Shown: in pieces, positions 7,398 through 15,938 of the stretch
Layout: each line of letters begins with the position of its first letter
Numbering within the stretch: position 1 is the stretch's first letter
From: Bacteroidota bacterium
Lineage (GTDB): Bacteria > Bacteroidota > Bacteroidia > 2-12-FULL-35-15
NCBI GenBank assembly: GCA_025963715.1
Contig: JAOQAG010000007.1
Span: forward strand, 91,874 to 155,873
Direction: 5' to 3'
Length of the DNA stretch: 64,000 nucleotides
Program-made: the position numbers and the translations under genes
Notes under the pieces: model-generated
Databases searched by the model: none
Seen by the model: only the letters and a program-made list of their open reading frames with translations
What the model was told of the DNA's origin: nothing

Positions 7398-7901
7398 TTA
7401 AGCGAAATTGATCAGCACCTGATTTTTCTCCACCGCAACGCCTTTTTTTACATTGATCTTTTTAATGATGCCATCGGTAGGCGATTTTAAAATGTTCTCC
7501 ATCTTCATCGCTTCGAGCACCAAAATAGGATCGCCTTTTTTTACTTCATCGCCTTCTGCAATACGGATATCCAATACTAATCCCGGCATCGGCGCTTTTA
7601 TCTCATTTACTTTTGCAGAAGCCATGTTATCCAAACCAAGGCTTTTCAGCAGCTCATCAAACTTGTCCTTTACACTCAGCTGGTATTTATTTCCATTTAC
7701 GGAAATGGTAAAACTCTTTTCTGCAATGTCTGCTTTTATCACTTCCACGGAGTAGGATTTATTGTTCCTGATCACATGAAAACTGCCATTCTTCACTTCG
7801 ATCACATCCCATAAAAATTGTGTGCCATCAAGCGTTCCGCCTGCATTGTTTTCGAACACCACGGTGTGTTCCTTTTTATTATTGACATTTACTTTTAGCA
7901 T
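7398..7901 (-). CDS. Biotin carboxyl carrier (biotin/lipoyl attachment) protein
   Basis: 167 residues. The C-terminal half (about 100-167) is a biotinyl domain with the canonical EAMKMEN motif, biotinylated Lys at 133, preceded by APMPGLVLDIRIAEGDEV. The N-terminal half, with ITVNGNKYQ-like strands, resembles the linker region of acetyl/propionyl-CoA or oxaloacetate decarboxylase biotin subunits. It carries CO2 between biotin carboxylase and a carboxyltransferase. Neither partner is in the window, so the acceptor (acetyl-CoA, propionyl-CoA or pyruvate) is unknown. An upstream in-frame ATG at 7934 is rejected because a -7 element lies between it and 7901, and the shorter start MLKVNVNNK fits family members. 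Confidence 0.88.
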   Translation of the reverse strand: MLKVNVNNKKEHTVVFENNAGGTLDGTQFLWDVIEVKNGSFHVIRNNKSYSVEVIKADIAEKSFTISVNGNKYQLSVKDKFDELLKSLGLDNMASAKVNEIKAPMPGLVLDIRIAEGDEVKKGDPILVLEAMKMENILKSPTDGIIKKINVKKGVAVEKNQVLINFA

Positions 7902-7905
7902 AAAA

Positions 7906-7913
7906 CAAATGTA
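7906..7913 (-). promoter_or_regulatory. -7 promoter element (TACATTTG) of the biotin carrier gene
   Basis: Exact TAnnTTTG only 4 nt upstream of the ATG at 7901, implying a start site at or very near the ATG, that is, a leaderless or near-leaderless mRNA. Confidence 0.55.
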
Positions 7914-8012
7914 TTGTTTCTTTATTGTTTTCACAAATAAAACCGTCCGTCAAATTTAATTTGAAATGAACAATATTTTCGCAACCTTTGGTTCCTTAAA
8001 AAAAATAAAAGG

Positions 8013-10676
8013 ATGAAACTTCACATACCCGTTTTTGTACTCGCTACAGCGATCACATTCAGCTCCTGCAATGTGTTTAAAAAATCGAAAAAGGATAACG
8101 ATCTGGCAGTTGTTAACCTCGATACTGTTAACGCTGTCGCGAAAGCGCCCGAGCCGGTTCAGTACCAGGCATCCGCAACGCGCCTCAACGACATTGTACA
8201 CACCAAGCTGGATGTAAGCTTCGACTGGACAAAACAGTATATGTACGGAAAAGCAACGATCACCGCAAAACCGCATTTTTACCCGCAATCAACGCTGGTG
8301 CTGGATGCGCGCGGAATGGAGATCAAAGATGTGATGCTGGCACCAAAAACTACCAAAACATCGGACAACGCCGGAGCAATTTATAACCAAACGCCGTACA
8401 TGGTTTTAAAATATACGTATGCGGATGATGTACTGACGATCCAGCTGGACAAGGAATACAAGAACACGGATGAATATACTGTTTTTATCAATTACGTTTC
8501 CAAGCCGAATGAATTAAAAAAGAAAGGCGGAAGCGCTGCGATTACGGATGATAAAGGATTGTATTTTATTAATCCCGATGGAAAAGAAAAAAACAAACCG
8601 ATGGAGATCTGGACACAGGGCGAAACACAATCCAGCTCGGTATGGTATCCTACTATCGACCGCCCCAACCAGCGCATGACGCAGGAAATTTACATGACGG
8701 TGGAAAATAAATACGTGACACTTTCCAATGGTGAATTGGTTTCGTCGATTGATAACGGTGATGGTACCCGCACCGATTACTGGAAAATGGAATTGCCGTT
8801 TGCACCGTATTTATCGATGATGGCAGTGGGCGATTTTGCTGTGATCAAAGACAATAAATGGCGCGGCAAAGAAGTAAATTATTACGTGGAAAAAGAGTTT
8901 GCGCCTTATGCAAAAGATATTTTCGGGAACACGCCGGAGATGCTTGAATTTTTCTCGAACAAATTAGGAGTTGAATTCCCCTGGAATAAATATTCCCAGA
9001 TAGTAGTGCGGGATTATGTTTCCGGCGCGATGGAAAATGTAACGGCAACGCTGCATGGCGAATTTTTGAATCGTACCGCGCGTGAGATGATCGATAAAGA
9101 CAACGAAGATGTGATCTCGCATGAATTATTCCACCAATGGTTTGGCGATTATGTGACTTGCGAATCCTGGAGCAATTTGCCATTGAATGAATCCTTTGCT
9201 ACTTACGGCGAATATTTGTGGGAAGAATATAAATACGGTTTGGATGCTGCCGATGCGCACAGTGCGGAATCCCGTGCAGGCTATCTTGCAGAAGCAGCGC
9301 GCAAGCAGGTGGACCTGATCCGTTTCCAGTATGATGATAAGGAAGACATGTTTGACGGACACAGCTACAACAAAGGCGGGCAGGTACTGCACATGCTGCG
9401 TAAATACGTGGGCGATGATGCATTTTTTGCTTCCCTGAAACTGTACCTGGAAACAAATAAATTTACTCCTGTGGAGATCGATAATTTACGTTTGGCATTT
9501 GAAAAAGTAACAGGCGAGGATCTCAACTGGTTTTTCAATCAATGGTTTTTATCGCCGGGGCATCCGGAATTAGTGATCCGTACAACGTATGACGCGATCA
9601 ATAAAAAAGAAACGGTACAGATCAAACAAACGCAAAATTTTGCAAAAATTCCGTTGTTTAAATTGCCGATGTACGTGGATCTGTATTTCGGGAAAACCGT
9701 ACAACGAATGAGAATTACAGTTACGAAGGCAGAAGAAACGTTTGCTTTTGATGCGCCTGCCAAACCGGACCTGGTAAATGTGGATGCGGAAAAACAATTG
9801 TTGTGTACAAAAGATGAGGTGAAATCGCCGGAAGAATTAGTATTCCAGTATGCAAACGGACCGCTGTATTTAGATCGCTCCGAAGCGCTTACAAAACTGG
9901 CGGAAAAAGCACACGATGCTATTTCTACACAAGTGATCATTTCCGCTTTGAGCGATAAATTCTGGGGGTTGAGAAGCGATGCGATCGGGATGCTGAAAGA
10001 CATTGCGCCGGGACATGAAGCGGAGATCAAAACCAAAATGCTGGACATTGCGAAGAATGATCCGAAATCAATTGTACGTTCTGCCGCCATTGATTATTTA
10101 GTGGCAAATTACAAAGATGCAGACCTGCAGGAATTATACAAAAATGGATTGAATGATAAATCGTATGCGGTTTTGGGTTCTTCGCTGGGTGGCATTGCCA
10201 AAGCAAACCCGGAAGAAGGAATGAAGCTGGCAAAACAATATGAAAGTGAAAAAAGTGTGGAGGTGTTGTACGCGATCGCTGATCTGTATTCGAAATACGG
10301 AAATGACGATAACAGCGATTTTTTTGTGAGATCGCAGGAGAATTTCTCCGGATTTGAAAAGATCGGCTACATCACACAGTATGCAGCATTTTTAAAACGT
10401 GCGAAAAAAGATGAAACCGTTGACAAGGGCGTTTCCATTATGGAAGCCATTGCAAAAGATGAAAACAACAGTAAATGGGTGGCGTATTATGCGAAGAAAT
10501 CCATCAAGGACCTGATCACAATGTATGACGATCGCGAAAGCGTGGCGGAAATGAAGCTGAAAAACATCAAAGAAGGCAACCCAAATGCAGCCGGAACACA
10601 GGAATTGCAAAGCCAGGCAGATGATGCCAAACAACAAAAACAAAAATTAACAGCTGTTTTTAACGGTCTGAAATAA
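8013..10676 (+). CDS. M1-family metallo-aminopeptidase, lipoprotein
   Basis: 887 residues. The signal ends in a lipobox (ITFSSC, Cys near residue 20), so it is a lipoprotein, probably of the outer membrane or periplasm. The gluzincin core is complete: substrate-binding GAMENVTAT, zinc motif HELFH at 370-374 and third ligand Glu 18 residues on in NESFATYGEY (E393). It removes N-terminal residues from peptides. After the catalytic and beta domains a long helical C-terminal region (about 610-887) shows HEAT-like repeats (ALTKLAEKAHDA, LRSDAIGMLKDIA, VRSAAIDYLVAN), as in other bacterial M1 enzymes. Length and architecture match Bacteroidota M1 peptidases. It is transcribed alone; no promoter match was found. 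Confidence 0.94.
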   Translation: MKLHIPVFVLATAITFSSCNVFKKSKKDNDLAVVNLDTVNAVAKAPEPVQYQASATRLNDIVHTKLDVSFDWTKQYMYGKATITAKPHFYPQSTLVLDARGMEIKDVMLAPKTTKTSDNAGAIYNQTPYMVLKYTYADDVLTIQLDKEYKNTDEYTVFINYVSKPNELKKKGGSAAITDDKGLYFINPDGKEKNKPMEIWTQGETQSSSVWYPTIDRPNQRMTQEIYMTVENKYVTLSNGELVSSIDNGDGTRTDYWKMELPFAPYLSMMAVGDFAVIKDNKWRGKEVNYYVEKEFAPYAKDIFGNTPEMLEFFSNKLGVEFPWNKYSQIVVRDYVSGAMENVTATLHGEFLNRTAREMIDKDNEDVISHELFHQWFGDYVTCESWSNLPLNESFATYGEYLWEEYKYGLDAADAHSAESRAGYLAEAARKQVDLIRFQYDDKEDMFDGHSYNKGGQVLHMLRKYVGDDAFFASLKLYLETNKFTPVEIDNLRLAFEKVTGEDLNWFFNQWFLSPGHPELVIRTTYDAINKKETVQIKQTQNFAKIPLFKLPMYVDLYFGKTVQRMRITVTKAEETFAFDAPAKPDLVNVDAEKQLLCTKDEVKSPEELVFQYANGPLYLDRSEALTKLAEKAHDAISTQVIISALSDKFWGLRSDAIGMLKDIAPGHEAEIKTKMLDIAKNDPKSIVRSAAIDYLVANYKDADLQELYKNGLNDKSYAVLGSSLGGIAKANPEEGMKLAKQYESEKSVEVLYAIADLYSKYGNDDNSDFFVRSQENFSGFEKIGYITQYAAFLKRAKKDETVDKGVSIMEAIAKDENNSKWVAYYAKKSIKDLITMYDDRESVAEMKLKNIKEGNPNAAGTQELQSQADDAKQQKQKLTAVFNGLK

Positions 10677-10689
10677 AAAGATGCTGTTA

Positions 10690-10785
10690 TATGGAAATGT
10701 TGGTTTTTTATAATAGTCACAAATAACTCTGTCATCCCGGGTCAGGCCCGGGATGACAGCTCAGGAAGATATTTTTGTTTCCATA
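10690..10785. repeat. Palindromic element, family B (TCATCCCGGG core)
   Basis: Perfect 13-bp inverted arms CTGTCATCCCGGG (10729-10741) and complement (10747-10759) with a 5-nt loop, flanked at a distance by TATGGAAA (10690-10697) and its inverse TTTCCATA (10778-10785). Relatives with the same core lie at 15657-15678, 20034-20054 and 63973-63993; the last also shares about 40 bp of flank with this copy. A shorter-core relative is at 35146-35166. Confidence 0.75.
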
Positions 10786-10906
10786 GAAACATTTTATAAT
10801 AAACAGGGTACGGTTTAAGAGCCTTTTTTATACCTGAAATTATCCGCTTTATTGTCCGTGATGGAGGTTTAAATAGAATCCGCAAGGTCAGGTCATTAAA
10901 TTTATT

Positions 10907-10914
10907 TAATTTTG
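10907..10914 (+). promoter_or_regulatory. -7 promoter element (TAATTTTG) of panD
   Basis: Exact TAnnTTTG ending 8 nt before the panD ATG, so the 5' untranslated region can only be a few nucleotides long. Confidence 0.6.
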
Positions 10915-10922
10915 CACCCGTT

Positions 10923-11273
10923 ATGCAAATAGAAGTTTTAAAATCGAAGATCCACCGCGTTACAGTAACGCAAGCCGATTTGGATTATATAGGTTCGGTA
11001 ACCATTGACGAAGACCTGATGGATGCAGCGAACATGATTGAAAATGAAAAAGTAGACATTTTTAATTACAACAACGGCGAGCGTTTTACAACGTATGTGA
11101 TCAAAGGCGAGCGTGGCTCCAAAGTGATCTGCCTGAACGGCCCGGCGTCCTTAAAAGTAAAAGTTGGGCACGAAGTAATTATTGTTTCTTATGCCGTAAT
11201 GGATTTTGAAGAAGCAAAAACGCACAAGCCTACCGTAATTTTCCCGGATACAAAAACAAACTCATTAAGATAG
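10923..11273 (+). CDS. panD: Aspartate 1-decarboxylase
   Basis: 116 residues, the usual proenzyme size. It decarboxylates L-aspartate to beta-alanine for pantothenate and coenzyme A. The self-cleavage site [15 protein letters not shown] places the cut between Gly24 and Ser25, giving the pyruvoyl group at Ser25. Other family hallmarks are [16 protein letters not shown] (Lys9 of the substrate pocket), [13 protein letters not shown] and [18 protein letters not shown]. No panZ-type maturation factor is seen, as expected outside Gammaproteobacteria. It is the first gene of a tight set: the next gene starts 2 nt after its stop. Confidence 0.97.
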   Translation: MQIEVLKSKIHRVTVTQADLDYIGSVTIDEDLMDAANMIENEKVDIFNYNNGERFTTYVIKGERGSKVICLNGPASLKVKVGHEVIIVSYAVMDFEEAKTHKPTVIFPDTKTNSLR

Positions 11274-11275
11274 TT

Positions 11276-12307
11276 TTGAAAAAACAACTAACCAACGTCG
11301 TAAAGTTCCTTTTTTTCCTTGGAATAGGAGCTTTACTGATCTGGTTAGCGGTTAGGAACAAAACGGCTGAAGAGCTGAACAACATCAAACTGGCGATCCA
11401 AAAAGCCAATTATTTCTGGATCGTTCTCTCGATCGTTGTCAGCGGATTGAGCCATTATTTCCGTGCTGCACGCTGGAAAATTTTACTGGCACCGCTCGGT
11501 CACAAACCCAAAACCAGCAATGCATTTTTTTCGGTCATGTCGGGTTACCTTGCCAACCTTGCCGTTCCGCGCTTGGGCGAAGTGACGCGCTGCGGATTGC
11601 TCAACGAATATGAGAAAGTTCCATTCGTACAAGGTTTCGGTACAGTGATCGCCGAACGTGCTATTGATGTGGTGTGTTTGCTGATCCTTTTCTTCCTGAC
11701 ACTCGGCATCGAATTCAAAAAAATATCCGGGATCGCCAATGATTTAATCTTTGCGAATGTTGCTGCAAAATTCAATTCATTAACGCAAAAATCAATGTTC
11801 ATGACCGTTGCCTTAACGGTTTTAATACTTGCCGTTGCCGGATTTTTCTATTTCCGCAAAAAAATTCAGGCGCTGATGTCCGGAAAAATAAAAGGATTTA
11901 TTGGTGGTTTGTGGGATGGATTACTGAGCGTAAAAAAAGTGGATCGCCCTATCGCTTTTATTGTTTATACCGTACTGATCTGGCTGATGTATATCCTGCA
12001 GGTGTACGTTTGTTTTTTCGCGTTCAGCGAATTATCCCATCTTTCTTTCATCGTGGGGATCGTGATCACTGTTTTCGGAAGCATTGCCATTATTGTGGTT
12101 CCGGGCGGAACAGGCATGTACCAGATCATTGTTATCCAAATTTTAACCACCGTTTATTTTATTTCCGAACCATCTTCCTTCGCATTTGCATGGGCGGTAT
12201 GGGCATCACAGATCTTTTTAATTCTTTGTGCGGGATTGATCTCGCTGATATTGCTTCCCTTGCTGAATAAAAATACGGAAGAAGAAACCGAAGTTCCGAT
12301 CACTTAA
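11276..12307 (+). CDS. LPG synthase transmembrane / flippase-like protein
   Basis: 343 residues, seven to eight predicted membrane helices, matching the lysylphosphatidylglycerol_TM (UPF0104) family, which includes the flippase half of MprF. Visible hallmarks are [17 protein letters not shown], the loop [16 protein letters not shown] with a conserved Pro-Arg-Gly-Glu core, VIAERAIDV, and the late VPGGTGMYQ. The soluble aminoacyl-transferase domain of MprF is missing. These stand-alone proteins probably move lipids or lipid-linked intermediates, but the cargo is unknown. The start is TTG at 11276, directly after the panD stop, and no ATG fits upstream. The pairing with panD recurs in Bacteroidota; I know of no functional reason for it. 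Confidence 0.85.
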   Translation: MKKQLTNVVKFLFFLGIGALLIWLAVRNKTAEELNNIKLAIQKANYFWIVLSIVVSGLSHYFRAARWKILLAPLGHKPKTSNAFFSVMSGYLANLAVPRLGEVTRCGLLNEYEKVPFVQGFGTVIAERAIDVVCLLILFFLTLGIEFKKISGIANDLIFANVAAKFNSLTQKSMFMTVALTVLILAVAGFFYFRKKIQALMSGKIKGFIGGLWDGLLSVKKVDRPIAFIVYTVLIWLMYILQVYVCFFAFSELSHLSFIVGIVITVFGSIAIIVVPGGTGMYQIIVIQILTTVYFISEPSSFAFAWAVWASQIFLILCAGLISLILLPLLNKNTEEETEVPIT

Positions 12308-12323
12308 TCAAATCAATAATTGT

Positions 12324-12866
12324 ATGGTACCTTATACACACAAATTACCGGCACTCGACATTGTACAATCCAAGATCTACACGCTTGAAACGTTGCGCAA
12401 GCCGCTGATCGTCTGGCGTTTTTTTGGTAAACGAATTGTTTTTACAAACGGCTGTTTTGATATTATCCACCGTGGCCACATCGATTATCTGGCAAAGGCA
12501 AGCGACCTTGGCGGATCACTGGTAGTTGGGATCAACAGCGATGCATCTGTAAAACGCCAGGGCAAATCGGCAGCACGCCCTTTACAGGATGAGCAAACCC
12601 GCGCGATGATTTTAGCATCACTGCATTTTGTAAGCGGTGTGATCATTTTTGATGAAGATACCCCGAAAGACCTGATCGAATTTGTAAGCCCCGATGTATT
12701 GGTGAAAGGCGCTGATTACGATGCAAACGAAAAAGATCCCTCAAGCAAAAAATACATTGTTGGTTCCGATTACGTAAAAGCAAATGGTGGCGAAGTAAAA
12801 ACCATTGAATTTTTAGAAGGATTTTCGACGACAGCAATTGAGAAGAAAATCAAAGAAATGCAGTAG
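12324..12866 (+). CDS. rfaE2: Glycero-manno-heptose 1-phosphate adenylyltransferase-like protein
   Basis: 180 residues with a nucleotidyltransferase fold: [18 protein letters not shown] carries the HxGH nucleotide-binding motif (HRGH), then [41 protein letters not shown] and the C-terminal [10 protein letters not shown] that matches the RfaE/HldE C-terminal domain LxxxSTTxxI. That domain transfers AMP to heptose 1-phosphate for lipopolysaccharide or S-layer glycan precursors. The kinase half (RfaE1) is absent, as is normal for the split form. The start is 17 nt after the flippase stop, so co-transcription with panD is likely. Its stop codon is part of a repeat word (CAGTAGACA). Confidence 0.88.
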   Translation: MVPYTHKLPALDIVQSKIYTLETLRKPLIVWRFFGKRIVFTNGCFDIIHRGHIDYLAKASDLGGSLVVGINSDASVKRQGKSAARPLQDEQTRAMILASLHFVSGVIIFDEDTPKDLIEFVSPDVLVKGADYDANEKDPSSKKYIVGSDYVKANGGEVKTIEFLEGFSTTAIEKKIKEMQ

Positions 12867-12960
12867 ACACAAATAAAAAGTAGACAGTCGACAAGCAAGC
12901 AGGAAGTAGACAAATGAAAAGTAGACAATCAACAAGAAAAGAAAAAAGTAAACAAATAAG
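12862..12960. repeat. GTAGACA-word repeat mosaic
   Basis: Directly after rfaE2 the sequence is a run of AGTAGACA-like words (CAGTAGACACAAAT, AAGTAGACAGTCGACAAG, GAAGTAGACAAATGAAAAG, TAGACAATCAACAAG). The inverse words TGTCTAC occur at 13059-13286 and 22204-22320. With 13011-13036 and 13059-13286 it accounts for the 430-bp gap before 13297. Confidence 0.7.
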
Positions 12961-13010
12961 GGAAAAGGAAAAAAACCAATAGGCAAATCCTATCAATTAT
13001 TAAAAATAAA

Positions 13011-13036
13011 AAACGCAGCTCAATGGAGTTGCGTTT
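13011..13036 (+). terminator. Intrinsic terminator of the panD operon
   Basis: 11-bp stem with one G-T pair (AAACGCAGCTC at 13011-13021, GAGTTGCGTTT at 13026-13036), AATG loop, followed by TTTT. Confidence 0.8.
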
Positions 13037-13058
13037 TTTTATTTGTTTTTTATTTACA

Positions 13059-13286
13059 AAGTGCGTCCTTGTTTACTGCCAAACTGTCTACTGCTTTTTC
13101 TTTTTCATACACAGTACTTTTTGTCTATTGTCTACTTCTTTTAATTGTCTACTCTCAACACAGTGCGTCCTTGTTTACTGCCAACTGTCTACTGCTTTTT
13201 CTTTTTCATACAGTACATTTGCCTTTTGCCAATTGCTCTTTGCCAATTTTCTCCACACAGTACGTCCTTGTCTACTGCCAATTGTC
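13059..13286. repeat. Direct repeats of a TGTCTAC-rich module
   Basis: A module of about 57 bp beginning GTGCGTCCTTGTTTACTGCC occurs at about 13061-13117, again at 13162-13215, and partly at 13259-13286. Copies two and three are each preceded by the junction motif ACACAG. Between them lie TTGTCTATTGTCTACTTC and TTTGCCAATTGCTCTTTGCC. Open frames read through it, but their protein would be repetitive nonsense, so it is not coding. Confidence 0.75.
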
Positions 13287-13296
13287 CATTTCCTTC

Positions 13297-13932
13297 CTAT
13301 TCTTTCTTCTTGAACAAATCAAACTTTCCTGCAATACCGATCTCAAAATAAACACCACCCATTTTCCAGGTCGCACCATCGGCTTCGGTGTAAACCTTAC
13401 CGTTCGAAACCGCTTCGATATGACCTAAAACATGTTTGTTATATCCAAGCGTGGCTGTCATCCCAATGTATTTCCCAAAATAAATATGCGGTGATACATG
13501 CACATTGATCAGTGTTCCTTTGCCTTTAAAATAATCCGTGGTGTTTACCGGTGCATACAATGTTGTTCCGCCAATGGCTACACCGATTGGCAGATCAAAT
13601 TTGTCTTTTTTGTTTGCAAGGTGAAAATTCACGTTCAGGCCGATATCATTTCCTCTTGCTTTGCCACCGCTGCTTTTACCGTAAGTTCCCCTGCGATAAT
13701 GCACGCCTACACCTAAAAATTTCAAAATGCCAAACTCTGCATTGATCTCCGGAAGTGTTCCTATAAATGCAATCCCGCTTACATCATCGCCATTTACGGG
13801 CGAGTGCGCTTTGATCCCGTAGGTCCCAAAACCGGCATTAACATCCGCTGCGATGGTCCCGAATTTAAATGATTGTGCATGTGCGCTCATCGCAGTAATG
13901 CAGATGACAATAAGTGTTAAAATTTTTCTCAT
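13297..13932 (-). CDS. Outer-membrane beta-barrel protein, unknown function
   Basis: 211 residues. The Sec signal MRKILTLIVICITAMSAHAQ is cleaved after AHA. The body alternates short amphipathic strands with turns (IAADVNAGFGTYGIKA, INAEFGILKFLGVGVHYR, DIGLNVNFHLANKK, VHVSPHIYFGKYIGMTATLG, GGVYFEIGIAGKFDLF), consistent with a small outer-membrane barrel. The strand-like C-terminus ends in FDLFKKKE, with charged residues after the last aromatic. No domain beyond that was recognised. It is convergent with the panD operon and separated from it by repeats. A weak CATCTTTG sits upstream on the - strand. Confidence 0.68.
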   Translation of the reverse strand: MRKILTLIVICITAMSAHAQSFKFGTIAADVNAGFGTYGIKAHSPVNGDDVSGIAFIGTLPEINAEFGILKFLGVGVHYRRGTYGKSSGGKARGNDIGLNVNFHLANKKDKFDLPIGVAIGGTTLYAPVNTTDYFKGKGTLINVHVSPHIYFGKYIGMTATLGYNKHVLGHIEAVSNGKVYTEADGATWKMGGVYFEIGIAGKFDLFKKKE

Positions 13933-14092
13933 ATGTTGGTTTGATTAATTTTGATTAACGATGCAAAGATGAACCAACAGTAATTCCTGTGAAAACCGAA
14001 AAATTCAAAATCTTACTGTTTTTGTTTATGAACAAATGCAAATCAAGACATTGAAATTTTTAATTTCGTAGAAAGATTCATGAAGGATCGGA

Positions 14093-14194
14093 GCCACAGA
14101 TTCACAGATTTAAAAAGGGAAAAAATGACTACAGGATTTTAACTGCATTAATTTTCGGTATAAGAAATCAAAAAATAATCTGTGAATCTGTGGC
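14093..14194. repeat. 18-bp perfect inverted repeat upstream of radA
   Basis: GCCACAGATTCACAGATT at 14093-14110 and its exact complement at 14177-14194 bracket 66 bp of AT-rich sequence. The right arm ends 15 nt before the radA ATG, so the transcript leader could fold into a long stem. Confidence 0.75.
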
Positions 14195-14209
14195 AAAAAA
14201 ACATAGATA

Positions 14210-15583
14210 ATGGCTAAAACAAAAACATCCTTCTTTTGTCAGAATTGCGGCACACAATCCGCAAAATGGATCGGGCGTTGCCCTTCCTGTGGCGAATGGA
14301 ATACATACGTAGAAGAAGTAGTATCAAAAGGCAATGATGCAAAAACGCCGGGCATTGCAAGTACCAGCCAGCAGCGCGCTTCCAAGCCGCAGCTGGTTAC
14401 CGATATTAATTTAGCAGAACACAACCGCATTGCCATTTACGATCAGGAATTATCGCGTGTATTGGGCGGCGGACTTGTTCCGGGCTCACTTACTTTATTT
14501 GGCGGCGAACCGGGAATCGGAAAATCCACGCTGATGCTGCAGATTGCTGTGAACATGAAAGGTCTGAAAGTACTGTATGTTTCAGGTGAGGAAAGCGAGC
14601 AGCAGATCCGCATGCGTGCAGAGCGCATTGGGATGGAAAATCCGAATTGTTATATTTTAACTGAAACATCCACACAAAATATTTTCAAGCAGATCGAAAT
14701 GCTGGAACCCAATTTTGTGATCATCGATTCCATTCAAACATTGCATTCGGCACACATCGAATCATCGCCCGGAAGCGTTTCGCAGATCCGCGAATGCACT
14801 GCTGAATTACTTCGTTTTGCAAAGGAAAGCGGCACACCGGTATTTCTGATCGGCCACATTACCAAGGATGGCAGCCTTGCCGGACCAAAAGTACTGGAGC
14901 ACATGGTGGATACCGTATTGCAATTCGAAGGTGACCGCAATCATGTGTACCGTTTGTTGCGCACAGCAAAAAACCGTTTCGGCTCCACCAACGAATTAGG
15001 AATTTATGAAATGCTTGGCAGCGGCTTGCGCGAAGTAAGCAATCCCTCTGAAATATTGATCACCAACCGCGAAGAACTGGTAAGCGGCGTTGCCATTGCC
15101 GCAACCATGGAAGGCATGCGGCCGATGCTGATTGAAACACAGGCATTGGTAAGCAGCGCCGCGTACGGTACGCCGCAACGTTCATCTACCGGTTTTGATC
15201 TGCGCAGATTAGCAATGTTACTGGCCGTATTGGAAAAACGCTGTGGGTTCCGCCTTGGAGTAAAAGATGTATTCCTCAACATTGCCGGTGGTATTAAAGT
15301 GGAAGATCCGGGGATTGACCTGGCATTGGTATGTGCTGTGTTATCAAGTAACGAGGACATGCCTATTTCTCCGAAAACCTGTTTTGCCGGCGAAGTTGGC
15401 TTGAGCGGTGAGATCCGCCCGGTAAACCGCATTGATCAACGCATTTCAGAAGCAGAAAAATTAGGCTTTGAACATATTTTTATTTCCAAATACAACAAAA
15501 AAGGATTGGATCTTAATAGTTATAAAATCAAGATCACGATGGTGGGGAAAATTGAGGAAGTGTTTGGGCTTTTGTTTGGGTAG
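14210..15583 (+). CDS. radA: DNA repair protein RadA
   Basis: 457 residues, the standard length. Three regions are visible. A C4 zinc finger has CQNCG and CPSCGEW (residues about 8-31). A RecA-like ATPase has Walker A GGEPGIGKST at 98-107, Walker B FVIIDSIQTL and the RadA-specific KNRFGSTNELGIYEM motif. A C-terminal Lon-protease-like domain (about 290-457) has FLNIAGGIKVEDPGIDLAL and GEVGLSGEIRPV. RadA drives branch migration of recombination intermediates. All motifs are intact. The ATG at 14210 opens directly into the zinc finger. It is monocistronic, with repeat-filled gaps on both sides. Confidence 0.97.
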   Translation: MAKTKTSFFCQNCGTQSAKWIGRCPSCGEWNTYVEEVVSKGNDAKTPGIASTSQQRASKPQLVTDINLAEHNRIAIYDQELSRVLGGGLVPGSLTLFGGEPGIGKSTLMLQIAVNMKGLKVLYVSGEESEQQIRMRAERIGMENPNCYILTETSTQNIFKQIEMLEPNFVIIDSIQTLHSAHIESSPGSVSQIRECTAELLRFAKESGTPVFLIGHITKDGSLAGPKVLEHMVDTVLQFEGDRNHVYRLLRTAKNRFGSTNELGIYEMLGSGLREVSNPSEILITNREELVSGVAIAATMEGMRPMLIETQALVSSAAYGTPQRSSTGFDLRRLAMLLAVLEKRCGFRLGVKDVFLNIAGGIKVEDPGIDLALVCAVLSSNEDMPISPKTCFAGEVGLSGEIRPVNRIDQRISEAEKLGFEHIFISKYNKKGLDLNSYKIKITMVGKIEEVFGLLFG

Positions 15584-15656
15584 GAGTTCAAAGTTTAAAG
15601 TTTGCTGCGCGCAGATGCTGTGTTTAATTCGGAGTGGCCTCTTCTTCTTTATCGTC

Positions 15657-15678
15657 ATCCCGGGCGCCGACCCGGGAT
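15657..15678. repeat. Family B palindrome core
   Basis: ATCCCGGG at 15657-15664 and CCCGGGAT at 15671-15678 with loop CGCCGA, within the repeat-filled 355-bp gap between radA and the biosynthetic operon. Confidence 0.7.
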
Positions 15679-15739
15679 CTGTCAATTAAAAGCCAGTTCG
15701 AAATTTGCTACGTACTAATCAAATAACACGCTTTTTTTC

Positions 15740-15833
15740 CACCACATAAGGCACAAAGAAACACATAAGTTCTGCGTGTTAAATACTATATTTTACGCCT
15801 CGCCTTATGTTTTCTTTTGTGTCTTATGTGGTG
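15740..15833. repeat. Imperfect inverted repeat, CACCACATAAG family
   Basis: A 30-bp arm at 15740-15769 (CACCACATAAGGCACAAAG...) is the near-complement of 15804-15833 (a few mismatches). It resembles the CCACTAAGGCAC element at 6085. A further small palindrome (AATTGC at 15846-15851 / GCAATT at 15864-15869) of the family A type follows. Confidence 0.65.
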
Positions 15834-15894
15834 AAATTTTTTTGCAATTGCGAGCAAAGCGAAGCAATTTCCAAAAGTGTAACTACGCTTCTCC

Positions 15895-15922
15895 AAAATT
15901 AAATGTATATACATTTAATTTT
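15895..15922. promoter_or_regulatory. 28-bp perfect palindrome, probable operator
   Basis: From AAAATTAAATGTAT at 15895-15908 the next 14 bases are its exact reverse complement, with no spacer. It ends 3 bp before a -7 promoter element and 17 nt before the UbiA start, so it occupies the -10 to -40 zone of the operon promoter. The centre TGTATATACA resembles half-sites used by dimeric MarR or MerR regulators; no such regulator is encoded nearby. Confidence 0.72.
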
Positions 15923-15925
15923 CTA

Positions 15926-15933
15926 TATATTTG
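15926..15933 (+). promoter_or_regulatory. -7 promoter element (TATATTTG) of the polyketide operon
   Basis: Exact TAnnTTTG 5 nt before the ATG at 15939, predicting a leaderless or near-leaderless message. It also falls inside the longer open frame that starts at 15903, arguing against that start. Confidence 0.6.
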
Positions 15934-15938
15934 TGAGT

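Noticed and set aside
9539..10090. 183-residue open frame opposite the M1 aminopeptidase, and other long antisense frames there
   Set aside because: They mirror the codon pattern of a clear gene, have no family motif, start region or promoter, and are low-complexity in Ser/Phe/Ile.
13023..13428. Several 68-119 residue frames on + (Phe/Leu/Ser-rich)
   Set aside because: They are read-through of the TGTCTAC repeat array and overlap the 3' end of the outer-membrane gene on the other strand.
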